Below, piece by piece: positions 17,857 through 27,727 of a DNA stretch of 64,000 nt. The translations under genes and the position numbers were made by a program. The notes under the pieces are model-generated. The model was not told where the DNA came from and did no database searches. It was given only the letters and a program-made list of their open reading frames with translations. The DNA lies in contig NZ_CP026692.1 of assembly GCF_002949795.1 (NCBI RefSeq), positions 6,308,545 to 6,372,544 of the forward strand, in the 5' to 3' direction. Source of the stretch: Nostoc sp. 'Lobaria pulmonaria (5183) cyanobiont'. GTDB taxonomy: Bacteria; Cyanobacteriota; Cyanobacteriia; Cyanobacteriales; Nostocaceae. Every line of letters starts with the position of its first letter. The stretch's first letter is position 1.

Positions 17857-18567
17857 TTAGACAATTAGTTTTTCTTGTTCTTCACTCAACGGTTGAGTAT
17901 TGAAACCCAAAATTAATGAGAATATATAACTAGAAATTACGGATAGAAGAGTCCAAGTAACATTTTCTGTGACAATAAACACGCCCAAACCAATCAAGAT
18001 ACAAGGTACAAAAGTCTTGCCATTTTCAGTTAAAAAGTTTGCGATCGCAGGTAAATAGGTTAACTTGTAAGCGGTATAACACCATACACCGACTAAGGTA
18101 AAAAATACACTTAGTATTACCAGCAGACTATCTAATTCTGAGTTGGCAAACAGGGGTACATAGACACTGATATTATCACTACCATTGGCAAAGGCGATCG
18201 CAGCGACATTGCAAGTTTGCGGAGAGAGAAAACTGCTAACTATAGAGGGACAAGACGGCTCAGTTTCTTCTTTGGCTTCCTCAGATGAATTCTCTTCGCG
18301 TTTTAGTAAACTGCTCATCCCAATGATTATTGGCATAAAACCAAGTAGTCTAATCCAGTCCTGCGGTATGATTAGTCCACCTAAGAAACCAGGAAGGCTA
18401 GCAACGATCAATGCTGCAAAACCGAGATACTGACCAGCAAAGATGTGACGACTACGAAACGTTGTACTTATTTGTGAAAAAAGCAACGTCAGAATGACAA
18501 TATCATCAATGTTGGTGGCAGTGAATGCGGTAATCCCTGTGGTAATTGCAGTTACTAAATCGTTCAT
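17857..18567 (-). CDS. CadD-family cadmium resistance transporter
   Basis: 236 aa with six membrane segments. FTATNIDDIVILTLLFSQ near residue 17 and AFANGSDNISVYVPLFA near 126 are the two repeated Asp/Asn-rich motifs of the CadD family (LysE superfamily), which exports Cd2+. The central loop is acidic (EENSSEEAKEETEPS). Divergent from a LysR gene 225 bp away, which probably regulates it. Substrate by family only. Confidence 0.85.
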   Translation of the reverse strand: MNDLVTAITTGITAFTATNIDDIVILTLLFSQISTTFRSRHIFAGQYLGFAALIVASLPGFLGGLIIPQDWIRLLGFMPIIIGMSSLLKREENSSEEAKEETEPSCPSIVSSFLSPQTCNVAAIAFANGSDNISVYVPLFANSELDSLLVILSVFFTLVGVWCYTAYKLTYLPAIANFLTENGKTFVPCILIGLGVFIVTENVTWTLLSVISSYIFSLILGFNTQPLSEEQEKLIV

Positions 18568-18792
18568 TTATGGATGTCCTTATGTTCATGCTTGGGAATT
18601 GGGCATGGGGCATTGGTTGTTCTCCCTCTGCTTCCCCTGCTTCTTCCGCTCTCTACTTAGCCGTTTGATTCCGTGCCGAAGCTTTGATTTATACTTTAGT
18701 CAAACTAACCGATAGAATCAAATGCTTTTATTTGTCAGAATGATAAATGAAAGTGATTAAAATTTTGACACCAAGTCTTAGGGATACGATAA

Positions 18793-19776
18793 ATGGCAGG
18801 AATGACGCTTGAGCAGCTAAAAATCTTTCTAGCTGTGGCGCAGAACTTACACTTTACTCGCGCAGCAGAGGAGCTTTATATTACACAACCTGCTGTCAGT
18901 GCAGCAATCCACAACCTAGAGCAAGAATATGGAGTGAAACTATTCCATCGAATTGGTCGCCATATCGAGATTGCTGAAGCGGGTAAATTACTGCAAGTGG
19001 AAGCGCAAAAAATTCTCGATCAAGTTTCCTTGACAGAAAGGGGATTGCGAGAATTGAACAATCTGCAACGAGGTGAATTGAAATTAGGGTCAAGTCTGAC
19101 AATTGGTAACTACTGGCTACCAAGTAAGATTAGTGAGTTTAAGAGCCAATATCCTGGTATCCAGATTGACTGTACCCTTGCCAATGCAGAAACGATTTGT
19201 GTCGGTACAGCGATGGGACAGTTTGATTTAGGTTTGGTAGAAGGAGATGTGAAGCCAGCACTTCAGAATACTTTGGAGTACGAAATAGTGGCGAGCGATC
19301 GCTTGCAAATTGTCGTCGGTCAAAAACACCCTTGGTTTGAGTGGGGAGAAATTGATTTAAGCCAACTAACTCAAACTCCTTGGGTGATGCGGGTGCGAGA
19401 ATCTGGAACACAGCAAAGGTTTGAGGAAGCGTTGCAAAATTGGGGGATCAACCTCAGCGAACTGAATGTAATTTTAGTGTTTACCAGTGGTGAGATGGCA
19501 AAAGCCGCGATTGAAAATGGCGTAGGCGCAACTGGAATTTCTGAGTTGATGGTAAAAAAAGAAATCCAGTTGGGGACTTTGCGGGCAATTCGAGTTATTG
19601 ATAATAGAGAAAGTAACGGTGCGATGCCTACGGCAGGCTACGCCTACGCAGAAATAGTTCGACCTTTTTTCAAAATCAAGCATCGTCAGCGTTTTCAAAC
19701 TGCTCTTTCCAAAGTCTTTGAACAAATGTTGATATCGTCTATGTTGGATGGTTCACATCATTTATCAGCTATTTAA
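18793..19776 (+). CDS. LysR-family regulator with in-frame 27-bp repeat
   Basis: 327 aa. N-terminal winged helix MTLEQLKIFLAVAQNLHF then TRAAEELYITQPAVSAAIHN, followed by the co-inducer-binding domain (LGSSLTIGNYWLPSKISEF, VASDRLQIVVGQKHPW, GVGATGISELMV). Residues about 277-286 read NGAMPTAGYAYAE: nine codons contributed by a 27-bp dispersed repeat (19623-19649) in a phase without stops. The protein continues normally afterwards, so it may still work. Divergent from cadD and likely its regulator. Confidence 0.92.
   Translation: MAGMTLEQLKIFLAVAQNLHFTRAAEELYITQPAVSAAIHNLEQEYGVKLFHRIGRHIEIAEAGKLLQVEAQKILDQVSLTERGLRELNNLQRGELKLGSSLTIGNYWLPSKISEFKSQYPGIQIDCTLANAETICVGTAMGQFDLGLVEGDVKPALQNTLEYEIVASDRLQIVVGQKHPWFEWGEIDLSQLTQTPWVMRVRESGTQQRFEEALQNWGINLSELNVILVFTSGEMAKAAIENGVGATGISELMVKKEIQLGTLRAIRVIDNRESNGAMPTAGYAYAEIVRPFFKIKHRQRFQTALSKVFEQMLISSMLDGSHHLSAI
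19623..19649 (-). repeat. 27-bp small dispersed repeat inside LysR gene
   Basis: GATGCCTACGGCAGGCTACG then CCTACGC on plus, i.e. the reverse complement of the family. Removing exactly 27 bp restores NGAEIV in frame. Confidence 0.85.
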
Positions 19777-19863
19777 AGGAGACTGGGCATTGGGCATTGG
19801 GTACAAGAGGCAGAGAGACAAAGGGGAAAAACTTACTGCAATTGCTCCCTGCTCTCCTGCTCT

Positions 19864-20232
19864 CTACACCTTCCGCATATTTCTACTGATAGGGTCAAAA
19901 CCTTTAGAAAACCGCGTACTTTCATCGTAGTAAGCGCCAGTCAGATTCGCTCCATACAACTTGGCATAATTAAGTTTTGCTCCCCGGAGATTTGCTTCAT
20001 TCAGATTGACACCGCTCAAATTAGCTCTGGTCAAATTCGCTTTAGCTAAATTAGTTCTACTCAAATCTGCTCCCCAGAGTTTAGCTTTAGCTAGGTTAGC
20101 TCCACTCAAGTCAGATCCCCATAAATTAATTCCAGGCAAATCGGCTCCAATCAGCTTGTCCTTACTCAAGTTGACGGCTGGAAAATATCTTTCTCCTGCG
20201 GCAAAACGCCTTTTTAATTCTTCAGCATTCAT
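19864..20232 (-). CDS. Pentapeptide repeat protein
   Basis: 122 aa. From about residue 27 a run of A(D/N)LXX repeats (GADLPG, GANLAKAKLWGADLSRTNLA, KANLTRANLSGVNL) gives about 14 units, predicted to fold as a right-handed quadrilateral beta-helix. N-terminus MNAEELKRRFAAGERYF is a common lead-in. Overlaps the upstream gene by 11 bp, so translationally coupled. Role unknown. Confidence 0.88.
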   Translation of the reverse strand: MNAEELKRRFAAGERYFPAVNLSKDKLIGADLPGINLWGSDLSGANLAKAKLWGADLSRTNLAKANLTRANLSGVNLNEANLRGAKLNYAKLYGANLTGAYYDESTRFSKGFDPISRNMRKV

Positions 20233-20545
20233 GCGTCACGTTGACCTTCTTTAGCAATACAGAAGTTATTTGTTCCCATTCCTGGCTTAGTTCTCCGGAA
20301 AATTCTGGCTGACCACTGCGTTGATACCAGAAATGGGCATTTTTCAAATCGCCTTCTTTGCGGTGCAGATAAGCATGAACCCAGGCACTGTCAGCATCAC
20401 TGGCATTTGCAATTATTTCATGAGCCTTGCTCCAATCACCTTTGTTGTCATACCACATTGCTTGTAGCCCTTTTGGTAGTGTCTGAGGACATGGGGGCTG
20501 CTTTTCGATCAATCGCAGGAATTCCTCTGTATTCACGATCGCCAC
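20222..20545 (-). CDS. Conserved hypothetical protein, 107 aa
   Basis: Small, mostly helical soluble protein with SKAHEIIANASDADSAWVHA and YLHRKEGDLKNAHFWYQRSG, reminiscent of a single TPR-like helical pair. Similar proteins are familiar as hypothetical genes in cyanobacteria; no function known to me. Overlaps the pentapeptide gene by 11 bp and precedes it in the operon. Confidence 0.75.
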   Translation of the reverse strand: MAIVNTEEFLRLIEKQPPCPQTLPKGLQAMWYDNKGDWSKAHEIIANASDADSAWVHAYLHRKEGDLKNAHFWYQRSGQPEFSGELSQEWEQITSVLLKKVNVTHEC

Positions 20546-20760
20546 CTAACAAGAATCAAACTTCTATCTCTAAGATACTCCTCAGTTTCAGGGGAAGATG
20601 GGATTAGGGACTGAGGAAAATAAGAGAGCAGGGGAGCAGAGGAGACAAGGGGGACAAGGGGGACAAAAGGGAATTATTGAACAAGTCTCTCCCTTGTCTC
20701 CCCCCTCTTCTTCGTCTACCTTGTCTCTTCTCCATGCCCAATGCCCAATACCCTTCATCT

Positions 20761-21342
20761 CTACTTAACTGGAATAACTTCAAACTGGAAAGTACCGATC
20801 AAACGGTCATTAATATAGACTTCTATTCTATGCTTACCAACTGGATCGCCAGGGGCGATTGTCCAAAAATTTTCAATTACACCTTCTGGAGACGACTGTG
20901 TACGCCGTGTTACAGATGTCTTGCCGTCTGCTGATATTGAGAAATCTTCACCATTATCTGTACCCCAAGTTTCTGGAGGTTTTGGTAAATACAAGACTTC
21001 ACGCCATTTCACTTCACCTTGGTAGTTTTTGAGTTTAATCCGCCATCCGTAGGTGTTTCCTTCCTGAAGTGGCACTCTTGTTGTCTGGAAAATGGTAACG
21101 TTTCCTTTGGAATCAACTCTCTTCAGACCAAACTCGGTGTTACTGACAGTAATCTGTTTTGCATTCGTTGGCGCCGGAGATGATATGGCATTTTCTACCA
21201 AAACAGAAGTAGCGTTGATTGGCTCAGAACTGATGATCCCAGATATTAGCCAAAAAGCAGCTAGCACAGCAGTAGTAGTCCAAATTCTCATTAGTATGGT
21301 TTTCCTGTCAGACTTTTGGTACTTATTCAAGTAATCTGCCAT
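20761..21342 (-). CDS. Hypothetical membrane-anchored protein
   Basis: 193 aa. One N-terminal membrane segment (WTTTAVLAAFWLISGIISS, about 21-39), then an extracytoplasmic domain rich in beta strands (FGLKRVDSKGNVTIFQTTRV, YGWRIKLKN, GKHRIEVYINDRLIGTFQFE). The pattern suggests an immunoglobulin-like domain but the family is not recognised. ATG start; an alternative ATG (MRIWTTTAV) lies 17 codons in. Confidence 0.7.
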   Translation of the reverse strand: MADYLNKYQKSDRKTILMRIWTTTAVLAAFWLISGIISSEPINATSVLVENAISSPAPTNAKQITVSNTEFGLKRVDSKGNVTIFQTTRVPLQEGNTYGWRIKLKNYQGEVKWREVLYLPKPPETWGTDNGEDFSISADGKTSVTRRTQSSPEGVIENFWTIAPGDPVGKHRIEVYINDRLIGTFQFEVIPVK

Positions 21343-21379
21343 GTTTTCCGGGTCAAGGTTAGCGATGGTTAGACAAAGA

Positions 21380-21541
21380 CGAAATTGCTTTGAGAAATTT
21401 GGCGGATTTAATCAACCCACTGACTTTGGTCAACATCCAATCTAAAATCAGTAAATCATAGTCTTTGCGAAAGGCAAACCATTGCGCCGTCCTTTCTCCA
21501 TCTGCGTAGGCGTAGCCCGCCGTAGGCATCGTATTTACCAA
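21380..21541 (-). pseudogene. Response regulator receiver fragment
   Basis: The minus strand reads AFRKDYDLLILDWMLTKVSG, the phospho-acceptor Asp strand of a receiver domain (normally DLLILDWMLPKVSG). Upstream of it the sequence is replaced by a 27-bp repeat (MPTAGYAYA), and downstream the receiver fold is lost. A decayed remnant, not a working gene. Confidence 0.65.
21504..21530 (+). repeat. 27-bp small dispersed repeat, copy 3
   Basis: GCGTAGGCGTAGCCCGCCGT ending AGGCATC, adjoining the receiver remnant. Confidence 0.8.
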
Positions 21542-21856
21542 CTCAGTACTGGGTGCTGAGTGGTAAGTATTTTTTATTATTTAAGCACTTTGGTACTATG
21601 GTAAATGCCCCGCAAGAAAGTGGGTGGAATCTTATAATCTGGAGAAGGTTGATACCCCGACGCCACCTGCTTTATGCCGGGAAACCCGTCCACCGCAGTG
21701 GCTCCCGCTTGTGGGCGGTCTTTTAACTCAGCACTCGGAACTCGGAACTCAGCACTTTTCATTGCATAGCCATTCTTCACCGTCTTACTCTACGAGACAC
21801 TTCACGAACAAGACAGTGTGGCATGGATATAGTATCCTAAATCTTGAATTCTGAAT
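21542..21856. repeat. Repeat-rich intergenic stretch
   Basis: No gene. Contains CTCAGCACTCGGAACTCGGA direct repeats near 21726, CCGCAGTGGCTCCCGC near 21694, and TTGAATTCTGAATTCTGACT (about 21843-21863) which abuts the truncated diguanylate cyclase. Confidence 0.55.
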
Positions 21857-22529
21857 TCTGACTCCTTCTTTAAAACGGGATTTTTACCATCCATTAGGCA
21901 ATTCTTGCTGGTATCACTTTGTCGCAGTCAAACTAGATGATGGTTTTGCGATTACCATACGCGACATCACTGGACGAAAACAAATTGAATTGGCTCTCCA
22001 AGATGCAAATCAGAAACTAGAACAACTGGCAAATTTAGATGGCTTGACTCAGGTGGCTAACCGTCGTTGCTTTGATACACGACTGCAAGTAGAATGGAGA
22101 CGCCTTGCACGAGAACAACAACCTCTATCACTGATTATGTTTGACGTTGATAAATTCAAACTTTACAACGATTACTATGGTCATCTTGCAGGCGATGATT
22201 GTCTAATGAGGATAGCGCAAACAGTGCAACAGACAATTCATCGTCCTGCCGATTTAGTGGCGCGTTATGGTGGAGAAGAATTTTTGGTACTCTTGCCCAA
22301 TACTGACTTAGCGGGAGCGATTAAAGTAGGGCAAAGTATTCAGCAAGCAATTCATGCTCTGGCTATTCCCCATGTACAGTCTGATGTCAAGAATATCATC
22401 ACTGTTAGTTTAGGAATTACCTCTCGCATACCCATTTGGAACATCAGGTCAGATATACTCATTGCCTCAGCAGATAAAGCACTGTACCATGCCAAACAAA
22501 ATGGGCGCGATCGCTATTGTAATGATTAA
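21857..22529 (+). pseudogene. PAS-GGDEF diguanylate cyclase, N-terminally truncated
   Basis: The frame reads the end of a PAS domain (DFYHPLGNSCWYHFVAVKLD, then ITIRDITGRKQIE), a linker and a GGDEF domain with LANLDGLTQVANRR and the active-site RYGGEEF. These would make cyclic-di-GMP. A stop in the GAATTCTGAATTCTGA repeat cuts off the N-terminus. A TTG at 21990 could still start a 179-aa free GGDEF domain. No nearby ribosome site, so probably inactive. Confidence 0.75.
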
Positions 22530-22539
22530 AACATTTTTT

Positions 22540-22612
22540 ATAGCACTACCTTCATTCCCGGCACTACTACATCAGTAACAATCACATCCGGCTTTTCTGG
22601 CAAAATTATACT
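22540..22612 (-). pseudogene. Second receiver-domain fragment
   Basis: Minus strand reads [19 protein letters not shown] and then stops: the Asp-containing strand of a response regulator (PDVIVTDVVMPGM). Only about 20 codons survive, overlapping the 3' end of aat. Confidence 0.55.
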
Positions 22613-23181
22613 AAGTTATAAGTACGTTGCAACGCTTGCTGAAGTAAAAATTGATATTCTTTATCTCCAACCCGATAAGCACCAAATCTTTCCAAATGGG
22701 GATTCATCATTTGGGCATCAAAAAACACAAATTTTCTCTGACGCAATCTTTCTACCAACTTTACCATCGCCACCTTTGAGCCTTCCGGGATGCGGTAAAA
22801 CATCGACTCGCCAATAAAAGCCCCACCAATCACAATCCCTAAAATTCCCCCAGCTAGTTCGTCACCTTGCCAAGTTTCAAAACTATATGCATAACCACTC
22901 TGGTAAAGCAGCCAGTAAATCTTTTTTAATTCCGGTGAAATCCAGGTTGTCTCTCTGTCAGCACAGCCAGCCACAACAGCCTGAAAGTCTCGATTAATCG
23001 CCACAGTAAACTGCTCTTGATTCAGAACGCGCTGCAAAGACTTAGGGTAGCGAAACCTCTCATCCAAAGGAATTAAAGTCCGATCGCGACTTCCGTACCA
23101 ACTCAGGCGATCGCGCTCATCAGCCATGAGAAAATACCCTTGTGCATAGCCCTCAACAATAGCGGCGATATCATATTGCAT
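22606..23181 (-). CDS. aat: Leucyl/phenylalanyl-tRNA-protein transferase
   Basis: 191 aa, a short cyanobacterial form of Aat, which adds Leu or Phe to proteins with N-terminal Arg/Lys and so marks them for ClpS/Clp[14 protein letters not shown], then [67 protein letters not shown] and HLERFGA follow the family. ATG start. Stands alone between remnants and a small hypothetical gene. Confidence 0.93.
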   Translation of the reverse strand: MQYDIAAIVEGYAQGYFLMADERDRLSWYGSRDRTLIPLDERFRYPKSLQRVLNQEQFTVAINRDFQAVVAGCADRETTWISPELKKIYWLLYQSGYAYSFETWQGDELAGGILGIVIGGAFIGESMFYRIPEGSKVAMVKLVERLRQRKFVFFDAQMMNPHLERFGAYRVGDKEYQFLLQQALQRTYNLV

Positions 23182-23284
23182 AAATAAATATAAAAAAACA
23201 CTCTTAGAAACGCAATTTGATGCTACAAAATCAACCTCAGCGTTCCTCTGCGTTTCCCTCCGCGTCCCTCTGCGTTTAAAAAAG

Positions 23285-23614
23285 ATGACTCAACCAATTC
23301 CACCCATCACCCTACCACCGCCTGAAAATCCGTTGCTCGAAGGTGAATGGTTACGAGAACGCTTACAACGGTGGCTAGATACAGAATTTATCCCCGAAGC
23401 AGTCAACCAAAATATTGCCCAACGAGCCGCACAGATTTTTGTGCGTCAACGGATGGAAGGAGAAAATGACCTTGGTTCTCTGGTAATTGCCATTGTCACA
23501 GAGATGCAGTCCTATGATTTTTCCAATAGCTTCTACGGAGAGTTTGCGATCGCCAACGCCGTCAGCGATCTACTCTTAGAAAGTCTGGGAATTGATAAGT
23601 GCTGTGGTCAATAA
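23285..23614 (+). CDS. Conserved cyanobacterial hypothetical protein, 109 aa
   Basis: Soluble, largely helical protein: [60 protein letters not shown], then [17 protein letters not shown]. Ends with CC. No recognised domain. Preceded by a GCGTTCCTCTGCGTTTCCC-type repeat stretch rather than a clear ribosome site. Confidence 0.7.
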   Translation: MTQPIPPITLPPPENPLLEGEWLRERLQRWLDTEFIPEAVNQNIAQRAAQIFVRQRMEGENDLGSLVIAIVTEMQSYDFSNSFYGEFAIANAVSDLLLESLGIDKCCGQ

Positions 23615-23615
23615 T

Positions 23616-23690
23616 TTTGTCATTTGTCCTTTGTCATTTGTCCTTTGTTCTTTACCAATGACTAATGACTAATGACTCTTGACTACCAAC
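23616..23690. repeat. Heptamer repeats in two orientations
   Basis: TTTGTCATTTGTCCTTTGTC units are followed by AATGACTAATGACTAATGAC, i.e. the TGTCATT word and its complement; an imperfect hairpin between converging genes. Confidence 0.75.
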
Positions 23691-23985
23691 TAGACTTAAC
23701 GACTCCAGGTAAAAGACCTTCATGCGCCCATTCTCGCAGTACGTTCCGAGACAACCCAAAATCGCGGTAAACACCTCTAGAACGACCAGTCAACCAGCAA
23801 CGGTTGCGGTGGCGGGTGGGCGCACTATTCCGGGGTAGCTGTTGAATCTTCCGGTGGATTTCTAGCTTATCCAAAGGAGATGCTGCACTTCTGAACTCTT
23901 CTAAGAGAGCTTCTCGCTTGTCAGCATACTTTTCGATCAACTTGGTGCGCTTTTTCTCGCGCTCAATCAAGCTCTTTTTTGCCAT
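23683..23985 (-). CDS. rpsN: 30S ribosomal protein S14
   Basis: 100 aa, the longer zinc-free S14 of the small subunit. [20 protein letters not shown] at the start, [20 protein letters not shown] and [20 protein letters not shown] then VKSSW at the end are full family signatures; the Cys pairs of the zinc form are absent. Standalone, as in other cyanobacteria. Confidence 0.98.
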   Translation of the reverse strand: MAKKSLIEREKKRTKLIEKYADKREALLEEFRSAASPLDKLEIHRKIQQLPRNSAPTRHRNRCWLTGRSRGVYRDFGLSRNVLREWAHEGLLPGVVKSSW

Positions 23986-24022
23986 ATATTCTCTAACTTA
24001 TTTAAAGACACCGTTTTCCATT

Positions 24023-24751
24023 CTACAGTCTCTCCATCAATTCTGGGGTTACTTGTGTCGCTTGCCCTACAATCACTGGCTTATTTGCAGCAGGACATAA
24101 ATCGGCAAGCTCACAAGTAATGCAGACGGGAGAGCGCGCTTTACAAATAGCACGACCGTGATAAATCAGCCGAATTGACCAATTTTCCCAATCAGACTGA
24201 GGCAATAAACCCATTAAATCTTGCTCAATCCGAACCGGGTCTTTTGCTTCAGTTAAACCCAAACGTTCGCACAGGCGTTTGACGTGAGTATCTACCGTCA
24301 CGCCAACATTAATGCCATAACCATGACCCAAGACGACATTTGCTGTCTTGCGCGCCACACCTGGAAGCTTTAATAATTGCTCCATTTGGTTGGGGACAAC
24401 AGAGTTAAACTCAGTGACAATCATCCGACAGGCGGCTTGAATGTTCTTGGCTTTATTGCGATAAAATCCGGTTGAACGCACCAAGTTTTCTAATTCTACT
24501 AAGTCAGCGATCGCTAAACTCTCAGCATCAGGAAACCGAGCAAATAAAGCTGGTGTCACCTTATTTACTCGCTCATCAGTACACTGAGCAGAGAGAATCG
24601 TTGCCACCAACAATTGTACGGGTGTTGAGTAGTTCAAAGAGCAGGTAGCATCTGGATAAAGACGCTTCAGACGAGCTAAAATTTCTATCGCCCGTTGCTT
24701 TTTAGATAAGGATTTGCGGGTAATGCTCACTGGAACAATTTTTGTACCCAT
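24023..24751 (-). CDS. nth: Endonuclease III
   Basis: 242 aa base-excision DNA glycosylase/AP lyase. HhH motif LPGVARKTANVVLGHGYG with the catalytic Lys, then VDTHVKRLCERLGLT with the catalytic Asp. The [4Fe-4S] loop is CKARSPVCITCELADLCPA (C-x6-C-x2-C-x5-C). The start overlaps the end of the rseP-like gene by 25 bp in the same direction, so the two are likely coupled. Confidence 0.96.
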   Translation of the reverse strand: MGTKIVPVSITRKSLSKKQRAIEILARLKRLYPDATCSLNYSTPVQLLVATILSAQCTDERVNKVTPALFARFPDAESLAIADLVELENLVRSTGFYRNKAKNIQAACRMIVTEFNSVVPNQMEQLLKLPGVARKTANVVLGHGYGINVGVTVDTHVKRLCERLGLTEAKDPVRIEQDLMGLLPQSDWENWSIRLIYHGRAICKARSPVCITCELADLCPAANKPVIVGQATQVTPELMERL

Positions 24752-25827
24752 TCCAATTGGCTAGTTAATTGGGTAGTTTCTTTGACGATCAGAAAAATTC
24801 CTAAGCCTAAGAGTAACACCAAACCGGTTTGCATTACACCTTCTTGAATCCGGGCAGGTACAGGCTTACCGCGTAAACCTTCAATCAACAGAAAAGCGAG
24901 TTGTCCGCCATCTAAAGCTGGTAAAGGCAAAATATTGATAATAGCCAAATTAATGCTGATAATTGCCGCAAAAGACAACAGATTTACGCTATTGTCCTCA
25001 GCTAATTTTGCACCGATTTTGACAATATTAACTGGCCCAGAAACTTGTCCAGCAGTTTGTTGAAAGTTGGTAATTAACTGCCCAAAACCGCTGAGTGTCC
25101 CAACAAATAATTGTTGAAATCTGTTAGCAGCAATGCCGAAAATTTCAAAAGGACTATTAGGACGGCGATAAATTGCTGTAGCATTTGGACTGAGTGCCAC
25201 ACCAACAACGCCTTTGCCATCGGCTCCCAGTTTTGGTGTTAATTTCAGGGTTTGTTGTTGATTTTCACGCAGAATTTTCAGTTCGATTTGCTGATTGGGA
25301 TGAGTTTGAATTTCTTTAGTCAGCAAAGGAGTTGATTTATCAGAAGCCGGGAGCTCTTGACCGTTAACAGCCAGAATAATATCTCCTTCCCGAATTCCTG
25401 CTTGATAGGCAACAGATTCCTGATTAACAGGCTGTACGGCGACACCAGCTTTATAGGTTAATTCCTTGGGAATGCCGACAATACCCAATTGCAGAGCCAA
25501 CACCAAGTAGGCAAATATTAAATTGGCGATTACCCCGGCACTGATAACTATCGCCCGGTCTAAAACTGGACGGTTACGCAGCAGATTTGGGTCATTGGGT
25601 GGAACATCGCTATCTGGGTCATCATCGGGAAAGCCCACAAAGCCGCCCAAGGGAAAAGCGCGGACAGCATATTCGGTTTGTGAACCTTGGTACTTCAAAA
25701 GAACTGGGCCAAAACCCAAAGAAAAACGGTTAACGAGAATGCCTTGAGAACGTGCTGCAACAAAATGTCCCAACTCGTGTACCAAGATCAAAACAGCCAA
25801 GACTGCGATCGCTGCTAAAACTGACAT
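24727..25827 (-). CDS. rseP: RseP-type site-2 metalloprotease
   Basis: 366 aa inner-membrane zinc protease that cleaves membrane-bound regulators. The active-site HELGH is at residues 17-21 of the first membrane helix. A PDZ domain spans about 125-205 (YQAGIREGDIILAVNGQELP). The second catalytic motif NILPLPALDGGQL lies near 300, and further membrane helices follow. Standard length. Upstream of nth, overlapping it. Confidence 0.95.
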   Translation of the reverse strand: MSVLAAIAVLAVLILVHELGHFVAARSQGILVNRFSLGFGPVLLKYQGSQTEYAVRAFPLGGFVGFPDDDPDSDVPPNDPNLLRNRPVLDRAIVISAGVIANLIFAYLVLALQLGIVGIPKELTYKAGVAVQPVNQESVAYQAGIREGDIILAVNGQELPASDKSTPLLTKEIQTHPNQQIELKILRENQQQTLKLTPKLGADGKGVVGVALSPNATAIYRRPNSPFEIFGIAANRFQQLFVGTLSGFGQLITNFQQTAGQVSGPVNIVKIGAKLAEDNSVNLLSFAAIISINLAIINILPLPALDGGQLAFLLIEGLRGKPVPARIQEGVMQTGLVLLLGLGIFLIVKETTQLTSQLEWVQKLFQ

Positions 25828-25932
25828 AGAGTAAATTAGTGAAGATATTAAGCTATAGTTATCTCCATTCTAATTGGGCATTGGGAATGGGGGCTGCCTC
25901 ACCGCACTGGCTCACCAATGACCAATGACAAA

Positions 25933-27213
25933 TTACAAAACTTCACGCCCCAAGTAAGGTTGCAACACTTCTGGTATCTTCACCATCCCATCAGGTTGTT
26001 GATAATTCTCCAAAATTGCTGCCATCGTCCTTCCCACTGCCAAACCCGAACCATTTAGAGTGTGTACGAACTGAGTTCCTTTCTTCCCCGCCTCTTTGAA
26101 ACGAATATCAGCCCGTCGTGCCTGGAAATCTATAGTATTGGAACAGCTAGAAATTTCACGGTATTTGCCAGAAGAGGGCAACCAAACCTCTAAATCATAA
26201 GTTTTGGTAGAGGCAAATCCCAAATCTCCAGTACTTAAATTTACTACTCTGTAAGGCAACTGCAACGCCTGTAAAATTGCTTCTGCATTCCCCACCAATT
26301 TCTCCAGTTCATCAAAAGACGTACTGGGTTCGACAAACTTCACCATTTCCACCTTGTTAAATTGATGGAGACGAATTAATCCCCGCATATCGCGCCCATA
26401 ACTACCAGCTTCGCGGCGAAAACAGGGAGTAAAGGCACAGTGGTAAATAGGCAAATCTTCAGCAGCGAGAATTTCACCCCGGTAGAGATTTGTAACTGGA
26501 ACTTCCGCCGTCGGAATCAGCCATAAGTCATCATCAGCGCATTTAAAGCTTTCTTCCGCAAACTTGGGTAATTGACCGGTCGCCGTCAAAGACTCGGTAT
26601 TTACTAACAGTGGCGGACTAACTTCCACATATCCAGCTTGAGTATGGAGAGTCAGCATAAATTGAATTAATGCCCTCTCCAATGCCGCACCAGCGCCTAT
26701 CAATGTCACAAAGCGACTTTGGGCAACTTTTACAGCTCGTTCAACATTGAGAATACCCAGCTTTTCGCCAATTTCCCAGTGAGGGAGAATATTCGGGTTT
26801 TGGGGAATGTACTCATCACCCCAATGCCGCACCTCTACGTTATCTTCCTCATTCTTACCAAGGGGTGTAGAGTCGCTTGGCAAGTTGGGAAGCGCCAACA
26901 TAAGTTGAGTAATTTCAGCTTTGAGGTCTTTTTCTTGGGGTTCCAGTTGACTCAACGTAGCTTTGAGAGAGTTACCTTCATCCCGCAAAGCTTGAATTTC
27001 TGGATCTTGAGGATTGATCCCAGATTTAATCTTCTGGCCGACAATTTTACCAATTTCGTTGCTCCGGGCTTGAAGTTGACTACGCCTCCCTTCAAGTTCC
27101 CGTTGTTGCCGATCTAACAGTAATATCGGTTCGATGTCGTATTTACCACTACGACTATTCAATCGTTCTTGAACTAATTGCGGATTTTCCCGTATTTGCT
27201 TAATATCCAGCAC
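25933..27213 (-). CDS. serS: Serine-tRNA ligase
   Basis: 426 aa class II synthetase charging tRNA-Ser. N-terminal coiled-coil arm (about 1-110, [20 protein letters not shown]), motif 2 [20 protein letters not shown], Ser-binding TAEVPV, and motif 3 [30 protein letters not shown] is the usual start. Confidence 0.98.
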   Translation of the reverse strand: MLDIKQIRENPQLVQERLNSRSGKYDIEPILLLDRQQRELEGRRSQLQARSNEIGKIVGQKIKSGINPQDPEIQALRDEGNSLKATLSQLEPQEKDLKAEITQLMLALPNLPSDSTPLGKNEEDNVEVRHWGDEYIPQNPNILPHWEIGEKLGILNVERAVKVAQSRFVTLIGAGAALERALIQFMLTLHTQAGYVEVSPPLLVNTESLTATGQLPKFAEESFKCADDDLWLIPTAEVPVTNLYRGEILAAEDLPIYHCAFTPCFRREAGSYGRDMRGLIRLHQFNKVEMVKFVEPSTSFDELEKLVGNAEAILQALQLPYRVVNLSTGDLGFASTKTYDLEVWLPSSGKYREISSCSNTIDFQARRADIRFKEAGKKGTQFVHTLNGSGLAVGRTMAAILENYQQPDGMVKIPEVLQPYLGREVL

Positions 27214-27406
27214 AGATTTTTCTCAGTTTTTAGCCTAAAATCTTCCTGTCAATACAGTTAACACATAAGCATTTAGCATATAGTAATTTTGCTTTGCTGT
27301 AACTGCAAAAATAAAGTTTATTAGAAAAATCAGTCTCAATCTCTGAGCAAGATTTTACCCTAGCATCACTGCCAGGGCTAAGAAACCATATAATGCATTA
27401 AACCAA

Positions 27407-27727
27407 TCATGAATTCGTATTTTGAGTCACTGTCGTTTCAGAAACCTGAGCAAGACTCTGATCGTTACCATTATTGTTATCAACGGCTGCAAACGTCCTT
27501 TGAGTGATATTCGGTGGTTCCTTATCGTCTCTAGTTTGTCCAGGTGAAGGTAACCAGTATGCAAGCACACCTGATAAACCACCCCAGTAAAGCGCAATAT
27601 TCTTATCGTCCTCTGCTGGCGAGCCAAGCTTGAAAATACACAGCCCCAATACGATGCTACTAAAGAAAACCTGTACGCCAAATCTCCATACGTCTTGATT
27701 AAATTTCTGTGCTGGTTGATTTCTCAT
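27407..27727 (-). CDS. Small membrane protein, hypothetical
   Basis: 106 aa with two hydrophobic segments (VQVFFSSIVLGLCIFKLG, about 18-35; NIALYWGGLSGVLAYWLPSP, about 43-62) and a polar Asn/Gln-rich tail. Resembles small two-helix cyanobacterial proteins of unknown role. ATG start. Confidence 0.65.
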   Translation of the reverse strand: MRNQPAQKFNQDVWRFGVQVFFSSIVLGLCIFKLGSPAEDDKNIALYWGGLSGVLAYWLPSPGQTRDDKEPPNITQRTFAAVDNNNGNDQSLAQVSETTVTQNTNS

